This document shows, piece by piece, positions 36,343-44,527 of a stretch of 64,000 bases of DNA (the first letter of the stretch is position 1; every line of letters starts with the position of its first letter). A program made the position numbers and the translations under genes. Under the pieces are notes generated by a model. The model did not search any database, had not been told where the DNA came from, and saw only the letters and a list, made by a program, of their open reading frames with translations. The stretch lies in contig NZ_JAVDXN010000012.1 of assembly GCF_031457955.1 (NCBI RefSeq), positions 1 through 64,000 on the forward strand, given 5' to 3'. The stretch is from Mixta sp031457955 (GTDB lineage Bacteria > Pseudomonadota > Gammaproteobacteria > Enterobacterales > Enterobacteriaceae).

Positions 36343-37352
36343 TAGTACAAATACTCCTGTACCAGCTTCTCAGCGGTTTTGATCGCCATCAGCGCGCCGC
36401 CGAAGCGCACGTTATCGGCCACCGACCAGAACTGTAGCAGTTCCGGGATACCGTAGTCGTTGCGCAGGCAGCCGACGTTAAGGTTAGCGTTATCAGAGGC
36501 ATCGGTGACCTGCGTCGGATAGCTATCCTCATCCGACAGCACAATGTCATCCATGCGCGCCAGCTCATCACGCGCCTCTTCGGCGGAAAGCGGTCGCAGG
36601 CTTTCCAGATGCACAATCTGCGCGTTGCCGTAAAACACCGGCGCCTGCACGCTGCTAACCGCAATCGGCAAGCCTTCGTCCTGCAACACTTTACGTACCT
36701 GATCCACCAGGCGGCGTTCGCTCTCTACGCTGCCACTGCTATCCGGCAACTGCGGCAACAGGTTAAACGCCAGCTGACGACCAAAGTGATGGTCTTCCGC
36801 AGGCAAGCCGTTCAGCAACCGCGCGCTTTCGCCCGCCAGCGAATCCACCGCCGCCTTGCCGTGCGCCGAAACCGACAGCAGGTTGGTGACCTGTAGACGT
36901 CCCAGGCCCGCCTGATCGGTCAGCGGTTTGATGGCGCTCAGCAGTTGACTGGTGAGGCTATCCGCCACGCTGATAATATTGCGGTTACGGTAATCGGCCA
37001 GCACCTGCGGATTGACCTCCGGCACCACCAGCGGCACATCCGGCTCCAGCGCAAACAGATCGCTGCTGTCGATCACCAGACAACCCGCGCTGGCCGCCTC
37101 TTCCGCGTAGCGCGCCGAGGCGTCGCGACCGGCAACGAAAAACGCCAACTGCGCCTGCGACCAGTCAAAATCACTGGCGTCCTGCACGCGCAGCGACTGT
37201 CCGGCAAAGCGCACGCTCTCTCCGGCGCTGCGCTCGCTGGCCAGCAAATACATTTCACCAACCGGGAACTGGCGTTCGGCCAGCAACTCCAGTAAAGCGT
37301 TCCCTACTGCGCCTGTCGCGCCTAAAAGCGCAATGTTCCAGCCGTCAGACAT
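36342..37352 (-). CDS. usg: aspartate-semialdehyde dehydrogenase homologue Usg
   Basis: A 336-residue relative of aspartate-semialdehyde dehydrogenase with the Rossmann start IALLGATGAVGNALLELL. The place of the catalytic cysteine is occupied by ADSLTSQLL, as in E. coli Usg, so it is not expected to have the usual activity. Function unknown. Between pdxB and truA, as in E. coli. Confidence 0.95.
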   Translation of the reverse strand: MSDGWNIALLGATGAVGNALLELLAERQFPVGEMYLLASERSAGESVRFAGQSLRVQDASDFDWSQAQLAFFVAGRDASARYAEEAASAGCLVIDSSDLFALEPDVPLVVPEVNPQVLADYRNRNIISVADSLTSQLLSAIKPLTDQAGLGRLQVTNLLSVSAHGKAAVDSLAGESARLLNGLPAEDHHFGRQLAFNLLPQLPDSSGSVESERRLVDQVRKVLQDEGLPIAVSSVQAPVFYGNAQIVHLESLRPLSAEEARDELARMDDIVLSDEDSYPTQVTDASDNANLNVGCLRNDYGIPELLQFWSVADNVRFGGALMAIKTAEKLVQEYLY

Positions 37353-37380
37353 GTTGGTTTACTCCAGACAATGACATAAA

Positions 37381-37410
37381 AACAGAAGGCGGTGATATTC
37401 ACCGCCCGTT
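37381..37410 (-). terminator. terminator after pdxB
   Basis: Stem GGCGGTGA / TCACCGCC with a three-base loop, followed by TTCTGTTTTTA on the minus strand, between pdxB and usg. Confidence 0.65.
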
Positions 37411-37455
37411 GATTCAGATTATTCCCCTGCGCCACAGGCAGGCAAATAATAAGGA

Positions 37456-38589
37456 TTATGCTGGCTGATGCACCGCATTAAAGCCCAGCTTTTGCAGCTG
37501 CGCCGCCGCCTCCGCGTTATCACACTCAACCCGCAGCGATGACCATTCCCGGCGCTCCAGATACTGCTTGCGCAGGCGATCAAATTCGCCGGGCTGGCCT
37601 GCGACTTTTCTCAGTGGCGCATCATCGCGGCGCACATCATACACCAGATGCGCCAGACGTTTTAGCGTTGGCTGATCCAGCGGGCCATGTAGCGTAATGC
37701 GGCCGAACTCTGGCGCAGGCAGCAGCGTCTCCAGCGCCACCTGCTGCGTCTGCCCGATAAAGCGCGTCCAGGCCTCAAAAACCTGCGTGGTGCCGCGCGC
37801 TTTGCCCTCCAGCGTATAGCCAGCAATATGCGCAGTGCCGATATCCACCCGATCCAGCAGCGCCACGTTTAGATCCGGCTCCGGCTCCCAGACATCCAGC
37901 ACCACGCTGAGATCGCGGCGCTGTTGCAGCACCCGCAGCAGAGCGGCGTTATCCACCACCGGCCCACGGCAGGCATTGATTAAAATCGTATTCGGCTTCA
38001 GCGCCTGCAACAGCGCCTCATCCGCCAGATGCAGGGTTTGATAAGGCCCCGCTTTATGCAGCGGCGTATGGAAAGTCAGCACGTCCGCCTGCGCCACCAG
38101 CGTTTCCAGCGGGTAAAACTCACCGGCGTCGCCGCGGTCAGCACGCGGCGGATCGCACAGCAGCGTCTTGATGCCCAGCGCCTCCAGCCGTTTTTGCAGG
38201 CGGCCGCCGACGTTGCCGACGCCGACAATGCCAACGGTGCGGTCAGCGAGCTGGAAGCCGTCGCGCTCCGCCAGCATCAGCAGCGCGGAAAACACATATT
38301 CCACCACGGCGATGGCGTTACAGCCGGGCGCGGCGGAAAAGCCAATTCCGGCGCGCGCCAGAAAATCCTCATCAATATGATCGGTGCCCGCCGTGGCGGT
38401 GCCGACAAACCTGATCTTTTTGTCGCCCAGCAGCGCCTCGTTCACTTTGGTGACCGAGCGCACCATCAGCGCATCAGCATTTTCCAGCGCCTCTTCAGGC
38501 ACCGGGCGGCCGGGCACGGCGATCACCTCGCCGGTACGGCTAAACAGCTCGCGGGCGTAAGGCATATTTTCATCTACCAGAATTTTCAC
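37456..38589 (-). CDS. pdxB: erythronate-4-phosphate dehydrogenase
   Basis: PdxB oxidises 4-phosphoerythronate in the DXP-dependent pyridoxal phosphate pathway. It belongs to the D-2-hydroxyacid dehydrogenases: NAD motif VGIVGVGNVGGRLQ (about 118-131), INACRGPVVD with the catalytic Arg, and the C-terminal PdxB dimerisation domain. 377 residues, E. coli 378. Confidence 0.97.
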   Translation of the reverse strand: MKILVDENMPYARELFSRTGEVIAVPGRPVPEEALENADALMVRSVTKVNEALLGDKKIRFVGTATAGTDHIDEDFLARAGIGFSAAPGCNAIAVVEYVFSALLMLAERDGFQLADRTVGIVGVGNVGGRLQKRLEALGIKTLLCDPPRADRGDAGEFYPLETLVAQADVLTFHTPLHKAGPYQTLHLADEALLQALKPNTILINACRGPVVDNAALLRVLQQRRDLSVVLDVWEPEPDLNVALLDRVDIGTAHIAGYTLEGKARGTTQVFEAWTRFIGQTQQVALETLLPAPEFGRITLHGPLDQPTLKRLAHLVYDVRRDDAPLRKVAGQPGEFDRLRKQYLERREWSSLRVECDNAEAAAQLQKLGFNAVHQPA

Positions 38590-38650
38590 AATGGCGTTCC
38601 TGCATCGACTGAAAAAGTGGCGGTTATGTTGCCATAGCCGCAGAGGGAAT

Positions 38651-39439
38651 TCATGCCGCGACGTGCCGTCGGCGCGCCCGGTAACGTTCCGGCGTGGTGC
38701 CCGCCTGCTGCTGAAACATTACGATCAGCGCAGAAGATGAACTGTAGCCCAGTTCCAGCGCAATATCCTGTACCTGCCTGCCCTGCTCCAACAGCGAGAT
38801 CGCCCGCAGGAAACGCAGCCGCTGTCGCCACTCGCTAAAGGACATGCCCAGCTGCGCCTGACAGCGTCGCGCCAGTGTGCGCTCGGTGGTATAAACCTGC
38901 TGCGCCCATTGCGCCAGCGTACGGTTATCGCCGGGATGGTTTTCCAGCGCCTGTAGCACCGGCGCCAGATATTTATCATCGGAACGCGGCAGATAGCTCT
39001 CCTGCACCGACGCCTGCAGCAGCTGATCCAGCACCACTTCGCACAGGCGCATATCCGCTGCGCGCTGCGGCAGATGCAGCTGACGCGCGGCGAAGTCCGC
39101 CATTATCGCTTTCACGATCGGCCCGCTCTGGATCAGGCAGGCCTGCTGCGGCATGCCGACACAGTTTTCCACCGCGATATTAAAGGTCAGCAGCCGGGTA
39201 TGCTTATGGTTATAGCTGGCGTGTTCAAGTTCAGGCGGGATCCAGACCGGAAACGCCTCAGGCGTCAGCAGACGTTTGCCCTGCGCCTCAATCTGTAACA
39301 CGTTTCCTTCGACAAAAATCAGCTGCCCCCAGCGATGCGCGTGCGGCAAATATTCCGTCCGGGCGTTGGTCTGCTCATAACGCAGGAAGAAGCGAAAATC
39401 GCTGGCAAACGCCGGTTCCTGATACACAAGCTGCACCAT
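38651..39439 (-). CDS. AraC-family regulator
   Basis: A 262-residue AraC/XylS regulator: cupin-like sensor domain (HAHRWGQLIFVEGNVLQIEA near 33-52) and C-terminal double helix-turn-helix (WRQRLRFLRAISLLEQGR; IALELGYSSSSALIVMFQQQ). It resembles the NimR group, single-step regulators of a neighbouring exporter. It is divergent from the EamA gene and both are absent at this position in E. coli. Confidence 0.9.
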   Translation of the reverse strand: MVQLVYQEPAFASDFRFFLRYEQTNARTEYLPHAHRWGQLIFVEGNVLQIEAQGKRLLTPEAFPVWIPPELEHASYNHKHTRLLTFNIAVENCVGMPQQACLIQSGPIVKAIMADFAARQLHLPQRAADMRLCEVVLDQLLQASVQESYLPRSDDKYLAPVLQALENHPGDNRTLAQWAQQVYTTERTLARRCQAQLGMSFSEWRQRLRFLRAISLLEQGRQVQDIALELGYSSSSALIVMFQQQAGTTPERYRARRRHVAA

Positions 39440-39506
39440 CTCTGCTCCCGGTTGCGCCGAACGTTAATCTGTCCGGTCAGTGATTAATTTTGTCCGATTT
39501 TAACTA

Positions 39507-39522
39507 TCCGTTTGAAAACGGA
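39507..39522. promoter_or_regulatory. candidate operator between AraC and EamA genes
   Basis: A perfect dyad TCCGTTTGAAAACGGA lies in the 128-base divergent gap, near further TGTCCG/CGGACA copies at 39469, 39491 and 39517. It is the natural place for the AraC-family protein to bind; the assignment is positional. Confidence 0.5.
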
Positions 39523-39567
39523 CAAGCGTACACTGCCCGCCATGAATTCAGACACCATGAAATGACG

Positions 39568-40446
39568 ATGAACTACTTGTTTCCCCTGTTTGCAGTCCTG
39601 ATTTGGTCGGTTAACGCCATTGTCAGCAAGCTTTCCGCTGGCGCGATCGATCCGGCGGCAATCTCTTTCTATCGCTGGGCGCTGGCGTGGCTGGCGCTGA
39701 CGCCTTTTGTGCTGCCCGCCGTCTGGCGCAACCGCCGCGCGATAGCGCAGGTTTGGTGGAAGCTGCTGGTACTGGGCCTGTTGGGCATGGTGCTGTATCA
39801 GTGTTTAACCTATTACGCGGCGCACAGCGTTACCGCCCTGTTTATGGGCATTCTGAACGCCCTGATTCCGTTGCTAACGGTGCTGCTAAGCGTGGTGATT
39901 TTGCGCGTTGCGCCGACGCTGGGTATTTTGCTGGGCAGTTTGCTCTCGTTTGGCGGGCTTATCTGGCTGGTTAGCCAGGGGAGTCCGGCGCAGCTGCTGA
40001 CGCACGGTCTGGGCACCGGCGAGCTGATGATGTTTGCCGCCTCCACCGCCTATGCGCTGTATGGCGTGCTGACGCGACGCTGGGCGCTGACTCTGCCGGG
40101 CTGGCAAAGCCTGTATATGCAGATTTTCTTTGGCGTGCTGCTGTTACTGCCTGGCTTTTTGCACGCGCCGGATGTCAGCCTTAACGCCCAAAACATACCG
40201 CTGGTGCTGTTTGCCGGCATCCCCGCCTCGATTATCGCCCCCTATCTGTGGATTCAGGGCGTGCTGCGCATCGGCGCCAGCACCACCAGCATTTTTATGA
40301 ATCTGGTGCCGATCTTTACCGCGGTGATTGCGGTGCTGTTTCTGCATGAAACCCTGCACAGCTATCATTTCATCGGCGGCGGCATCACGCTGCTTGGCGT
40401 GATAGTGGCGCAACGCCTGCGCACGCCGCTGAAATCAGCGCGCTAA
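39568..40446 (+). CDS. EamA/DMT-family exporter
   Basis: A drug/metabolite-type transporter of about ten helices in two EamA repeats, 292 residues from the start at 39568 (MNYLFPLFAVLIWSVNAIV). I prefer this start over the frame opening at 39490, since that extension runs through the divergent operator; no start has a strong ribosome binding site. Probably exports a small metabolite under control of the neighbouring AraC protein. Confidence 0.85.
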   Translation: MNYLFPLFAVLIWSVNAIVSKLSAGAIDPAAISFYRWALAWLALTPFVLPAVWRNRRAIAQVWWKLLVLGLLGMVLYQCLTYYAAHSVTALFMGILNALIPLLTVLLSVVILRVAPTLGILLGSLLSFGGLIWLVSQGSPAQLLTHGLGTGELMMFAASTAYALYGVLTRRWALTLPGWQSLYMQIFFGVLLLLPGFLHAPDVSLNAQNIPLVLFAGIPASIIAPYLWIQGVLRIGASTTSIFMNLVPIFTAVIAVLFLHETLHSYHFIGGGITLLGVIVAQRLRTPLKSAR

Positions 40447-40668
40447 GCGCGCCAGCATCCCACGGAGTGAAGGCAATGCTGCCCGCTTTTTCCGCATTTT
40501 CAGGGCCGATGTCGCTATGCCTGCGCATCGGCCGGCAATAAACGCCGCCAGCGGTGAATTATCCGGTCTGATTCCCTACATTTTCCCCGCCAGGATTGGT
40601 ATCATAACCGACTATTCTATTTTTCCGGCGCGCCCCGGATATTGACCTGCCGTTTTAAGGATTCCGCC

Positions 40669-41706
40669 ATGCAACCTCTTACTGGCCCCGGCGCGCCCCT
40701 GGGCGATCGTACAGCTGTATCTGGCCAGCCCCCTCGCAGCGGCGGCACGCCCGGCGAGCAACCGCTCTCTCCCGGCCAGCGCACCACGCTGGAACGGTTA
40801 GTGGTGCGTATTATGTCGCTCAGCACGTTAAAAGCGCCTGAGCTGTGGGCAGGATTACGCCGTGAGGTAGGGGTAAAAAACGATGCCGAGCTGCAATCGC
40901 GTCATTTTCCTGTCGCGGAAAACTTCCTGAATGGCAAGCTGACGCAGGTACAGAATACGCACGCCACGCGCCAGCTGTTGCAACAGCTGACCGACCTGCT
41001 GCCGCAGGGCAATAATCGCCAGGCGGTGAGCGACTTTATTCGTCAGCAGTTTGGGCATACGGTGCTCAGTTCGCTGTCGCAGGATCAGCTGCGTCAGGTG
41101 CTGACGATGTTGCAGAACGGCCAGATGACGATTCCGCAGCCGCAGCTGATGCGCAACAGCGATCGCTCGCTGCTGCCTGCTGAGCATCAAACGCTGAATC
41201 AGCAGGTGGTGAAACTGGCGGCGGCAACCGGCGAGCAATCTTCGACCGTTTGGTCATCCGCGCTGAAGCTGGTGGGCCTGAAAAGCGGCGATCCGATTCC
41301 GTCACGCCACTTTCCGCTGCTGACGCAATATTTGCAGGTTCGCCAGACGCTAAGCCAGCAGCATGCGCCGACGCTGCATATGCTGGAAACGGCTCTGAAG
41401 CATCCGCTGGATCACGCGGAACAGCAGATGCTGGAGCAGTATAGCCAGCAGAATTTCCAGGCGACGCCGCAGACGATCCTGACCACCGCTCAGGCACAGG
41501 ATCTGCTGAATCTGCTATTTTCGCGCCGTGCTGAACGCATCAGCGAAAGCGAGACGCCGCGCGCCGCCAGCGATATCCATCCGCAGCCCATCTATAATCC
41601 GCTGGTGCCCTGGCTTCCGGCGCCGCTGCAACCGCTGGCCAGGCGACCGGCGCTGGCGGCCTTGATCGTGCTGCTGGTGATGGGTTTGCTGTGGCTGCTG
41701 TTCTGA
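40669..41706 (+). CDS. flk: flagellar regulator Flk
   Basis: Flk is a membrane-anchored protein that guards against premature secretion of FlgM during flagellar assembly. A Pro/Gly-rich N-terminus, a Gln-rich helical body and a single C-terminal helix (about 323-343) fit E. coli/Salmonella Flk (331 residues). Start at 40669 (MQPLTGPGAPLG) with AAGGAT upstream gives 345 residues. Confidence 0.92.
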   Translation: MQPLTGPGAPLGDRTAVSGQPPRSGGTPGEQPLSPGQRTTLERLVVRIMSLSTLKAPELWAGLRREVGVKNDAELQSRHFPVAENFLNGKLTQVQNTHATRQLLQQLTDLLPQGNNRQAVSDFIRQQFGHTVLSSLSQDQLRQVLTMLQNGQMTIPQPQLMRNSDRSLLPAEHQTLNQQVVKLAAATGEQSSTVWSSALKLVGLKSGDPIPSRHFPLLTQYLQVRQTLSQQHAPTLHMLETALKHPLDHAEQQMLEQYSQQNFQATPQTILTTAQAQDLLNLLFSRRAERISESETPRAASDIHPQPIYNPLVPWLPAPLQPLARRPALAALIVLLVMGLLWLLF

Positions 41707-41710
41707 TGAG

Positions 41711-41736
41711 ATTTCCGCGCCGGAACGCGCGGAAAT
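41711..41736. terminator. hairpin between convergent flk and yfcJ
   Basis: Arms ATTTCCGCG / CGCGGAAAT with an eight-base loop lie five bases after the flk stop. There is no T-run in either direction, so termination is uncertain. Confidence 0.4.
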
Positions 41737-41798
41737 GATTAACGCGTACACCATCTGACGGCGCGTTTCTGCTGGCGCAGGTTGTCAGCGACGAGGCG

Positions 41799-42995
41799 TT
41801 ACGACGCGGATGCGCCTGCCGTTGCCTGACGCCGCATCACCAGCGCCAGCAGCAGGCCAAGCGCAGCGCAGGCCGCGGCGGCCAGGTAGACCGCGCCATA
41901 ACCCAGCGAAGTCGCCAGCAGGCCGGTCAACGGCCCGCTGATACCGTAAGCCACATCCTGAAAGGCGGCGAATCCGCCCAGCGCGGTGCCGCGCACCTGC
42001 GGCGCAACGCGTTTTACCACCTCCACGCCCAGCGCCGGAAACACCAATGAACAGCCGCAGCCGGTGAGCGCCGCGCCCGCCAGCGCCATCCAGCCGTTGA
42101 CGGCAAATCCCAGCACCATCAGCCCGCCCGCTTCAATCGCCAGCGAGACCATCGCCACGCGCAGGCCGCCCAGCCGATCGGGCAAACCGCCAAACAGGAT
42201 GCGCATTAACACAAAAGCGCCGCCAAACGCGCTCAGCGCAAAACCTGCATTGCCCCAGTGACGTTCCGCAAACCAGAGCGAGGTAAAGGTGCCAATCACG
42301 GCAAAGCCCACGCCCTGTAGCGCCAGCGCACTGCCCGGCGACAGGATCTGCCCTACCACGCGCCACAGCGAAGGCCGCTCGCCGCTTTGCGTCGGAACCG
42401 CGCGAATGCCGCTGTTCAATGCCAGCGCGATCAGCGGCAGCACCAGCGCGACGATGCCTAATCCGCTGAATCCCCAGCGTCCATGGATCCACAGCCCCAG
42501 CGGCGCGCCAGCCGCCAGCGCGCCATAAATTGCCATACCGTTCCAGGACATCACCAGGCCAGAGCGCTTCGGCCCCACCAGTCCCAGCCCCCAGGTCATG
42601 TTGCCGGTTAACAGCAGGCTTTCGCCAAATCCCAGCAGCAGGCGTCCCACCACCAGCAGCGCAAATTTTCCCGCCGCTGGCAGCGCCAGCTGCGCCGCCA
42701 GCAGATAGGCGACGCCCACCAGCGCAATCGCCAGCATGCCTTGCTGCGTGGTGATTTTCGCACCGTGGCGATCGGCGCGTTTCCCCGCCAGCCCGCGCGT
42801 GAGCAGCGTGGCGAAAAACTGAATGCCCACCGCCGCGCCAACCATCACGTTGCTGTAGCCCAGTTCCTGATGCACAAATAGCGGGATCACCGGCAGCGCC
42901 AGGCCTGCGGTGAGGTAGGTTAAAAACACAGCGAAGGAGGTGCAGGCGACTAACGCCTTGCTCCGGGAAGAAGCGGTGATTGTCGTTGCGGACAT
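41799..42995 (-). CDS. yfcJ: MFS transporter YfcJ
   Basis: A 398-residue major facilitator of about 12 helices, UPF0226/YfcJ type (E. coli 392); loop motif GLAGKRADRHGAK follows helix 2. Substrate not established. AGGAGAG precedes the start. Same position relative to fabB as in E. coli. Confidence 0.92.
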   Translation of the reverse strand: MSATTITASSRSKALVACTSFAVFLTYLTAGLALPVIPLFVHQELGYSNVMVGAAVGIQFFATLLTRGLAGKRADRHGAKITTQQGMLAIALVGVAYLLAAQLALPAAGKFALLVVGRLLLGFGESLLLTGNMTWGLGLVGPKRSGLVMSWNGMAIYGALAAGAPLGLWIHGRWGFSGLGIVALVLPLIALALNSGIRAVPTQSGERPSLWRVVGQILSPGSALALQGVGFAVIGTFTSLWFAERHWGNAGFALSAFGGAFVLMRILFGGLPDRLGGLRVAMVSLAIEAGGLMVLGFAVNGWMALAGAALTGCGCSLVFPALGVEVVKRVAPQVRGTALGGFAAFQDVAYGISGPLTGLLATSLGYGAVYLAAAACAALGLLLALVMRRQATAGASAS

Positions 42996-43111
42996 GCGTC
43001 ACGTCTCTCCTGAATATTGCCCGGGCGCGGATTTGTCGCCAGCCGGGCGCTGACAACCGACATTACCCTCAAGGCGCAGGCAATATGATGTCGATATGGG
43101 GTAGCAGACAC

Positions 43112-43140
43112 AAAAAAGCCCGGCTTGCGCCGGGCTTTTT
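43112..43140 (-). terminator. terminator after fabB
   Basis: Stem AAGCCCGGC / GCCGGGCTT with a four-base loop, with A-run and T-run on both sides, nine bases after the fabB stop. Confidence 0.93.
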
Positions 43141-43149
43141 ATGATGCGG

Positions 43150-44367
43150 TTACTGATATTTACGCAGCGTCAGCGTGGCGTTGGTGCCGCCAAAGCCGAA
43201 GCTGTTGGACATCACCGTGGTCAGCTTACGTTCGGTGGCGGTGGTGACGATGTTCATTCCTTCCGCTATCGGATCCAGCTCTTCCACGTTGATGCTCGGG
43301 GCAATAAAGCCGTGTTCCAGCATCAGCAGGCTATAGATCGCTTCCTGTACGCCCGCCGCGCCCAGCGAGTGACCGGTCATGGCTTTGGTTGCCGAGATAG
43401 CTGGCTGGTTGTCGCCAAACACTTCACGAATCGCGCCCAGCTCTTTCGCATCGCCTACCGGCGTAGAAGTACCGTGGGTATTGATATAGTCGATTGGGGT
43501 ATCCACGCCCTGCATCGCCATTTTCATGCAGCGCACTGCGCCTTCGCCAGACGGAGCCACCATATCGGCACCGTCAGAGGTTGCGCCATAGCCAACGATC
43601 TCGGCATAGATATGCGCGCCGCGCGCCAGCGCGTGTTCCAGCTCTTCAACCACAACCATGCCGCCGCCGCCAGCGATAACGAAGCCGTCGCGGTTCGCAT
43701 CATAGGTACGGGACGCTTTTTCCGGGGTCTCGTTATAACGGGTAGAAAGCGCGCCCATGGCGTCAAATTCGCAGGCCATTTCCCAGCACAGCTCTTCGCC
43801 GCCGCCAGCAAAAACGATATCCTGTTTGCCCAGTTGGATCTGCTCTACCGCGTTGCCGATGCAGTGCGCGGAGGTGGCGCAGGCGGAGCTGATCGAGTAG
43901 TTCACACCGTGGATTTTAAACGGCGTTGCCAGGCAGGCAGAAACGCCGGAGGCCATCGCTTTGGTCACCACGTACGGGCCGACGGCTTTCAGGCCGCGCG
44001 GGCTACGCATCGCATCAGCGCCAAACACCTGGAAGCGCGGAGAACCGCCGCCGGAACCGGCAATCAGGCCAACACGCGGGTTGCTTTGATAGGTTTCTTC
44101 GCTCAGGCCAGCGTCTTTAACCGCTTCAGCCATAGAAAGATAAGCATAAATGGACGCATCACTCATAAAGCGCACGATTTTGCGATCGATGAGGCCAGTG
44201 GTATCGAGCTTAACGTTACCCCAGACGTGACTACGCATGCCGGAATCTTTCATCTCCTGAGAGAAGGTGATGCCGGAGCGACCTTCACGCAGAGATGCCA
44301 GGACTTCTTCCTGGTTGTTGCCAATGCTGGAAACGATCCCCAGGCCAGTAATCACTGCACGTTTCAT
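43150..44367 (-). CDS. fabB: 3-oxoacyl-[ACP] synthase I
   Basis: FabB elongates acyl chains with malonyl-ACP and is needed for unsaturated fatty acids. Catalytic Cys163 (SSACATSAH), His298 (NTHGTSTP) and His333 (TGHSLGAAG) are present. The start at 44367 (MKRAVITGLGIV) gives 405 residues, E. coli 406; the frame opens eight codons earlier without homology. Upstream FabR and FadR sites match its known dual control. Confidence 0.98.
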   Translation of the reverse strand: MKRAVITGLGIVSSIGNNQEEVLASLREGRSGITFSQEMKDSGMRSHVWGNVKLDTTGLIDRKIVRFMSDASIYAYLSMAEAVKDAGLSEETYQSNPRVGLIAGSGGGSPRFQVFGADAMRSPRGLKAVGPYVVTKAMASGVSACLATPFKIHGVNYSISSACATSAHCIGNAVEQIQLGKQDIVFAGGGEELCWEMACEFDAMGALSTRYNETPEKASRTYDANRDGFVIAGGGGMVVVEELEHALARGAHIYAEIVGYGATSDGADMVAPSGEGAVRCMKMAMQGVDTPIDYINTHGTSTPVGDAKELGAIREVFGDNQPAISATKAMTGHSLGAAGVQEAIYSLLMLEHGFIAPSINVEELDPIAEGMNIVTTATERKLTTVMSNSFGFGGTNATLTLRKYQ

Positions 44368-44414
44368 CAAAAATACCTCTTCCATCATCATAATTAGGTT
44401 TTGACAGGCACTCT

Positions 44415-44432
44415 AGCTTACACTTGTACGCC
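44415..44432 (-). promoter_or_regulatory. FabR operator of fabB
   Basis: The plus strand reads AGCTTACACTTGTACGCC, a near-palindrome of the FabR type (AGC-TACA--TGTA-GC-). FabR represses fabB and fabA when bound to unsaturated acyl thioesters. Confidence 0.8.
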
Positions 44433-44433
44433 G

Positions 44434-44450
44434 AACAAGTCCGATCAGCA
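44434..44450 (-). promoter_or_regulatory. FadR site of fabB
   Basis: On the minus strand TGCTGATCGGACTTGTT fits the FadR consensus ANCTGGTCNGACNNGTT except two bases. It is directly upstream of the FabR box, the arrangement known in E. coli where FadR activates fabB. Confidence 0.75.
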
Positions 44451-44527
44451 AAATTCTTGTGTAAATTTGCGTGATGTGACCGCTCTCGCTAAAATCGCGA
44501 CATTGCCTGATAAGTGAGCCATTCCCG

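Noticed and set aside
43141..44397. 418-codon plus-strand open frame
   Set aside because: Exact shadow of fabB on the other strand; the fabB protein is unmistakable.
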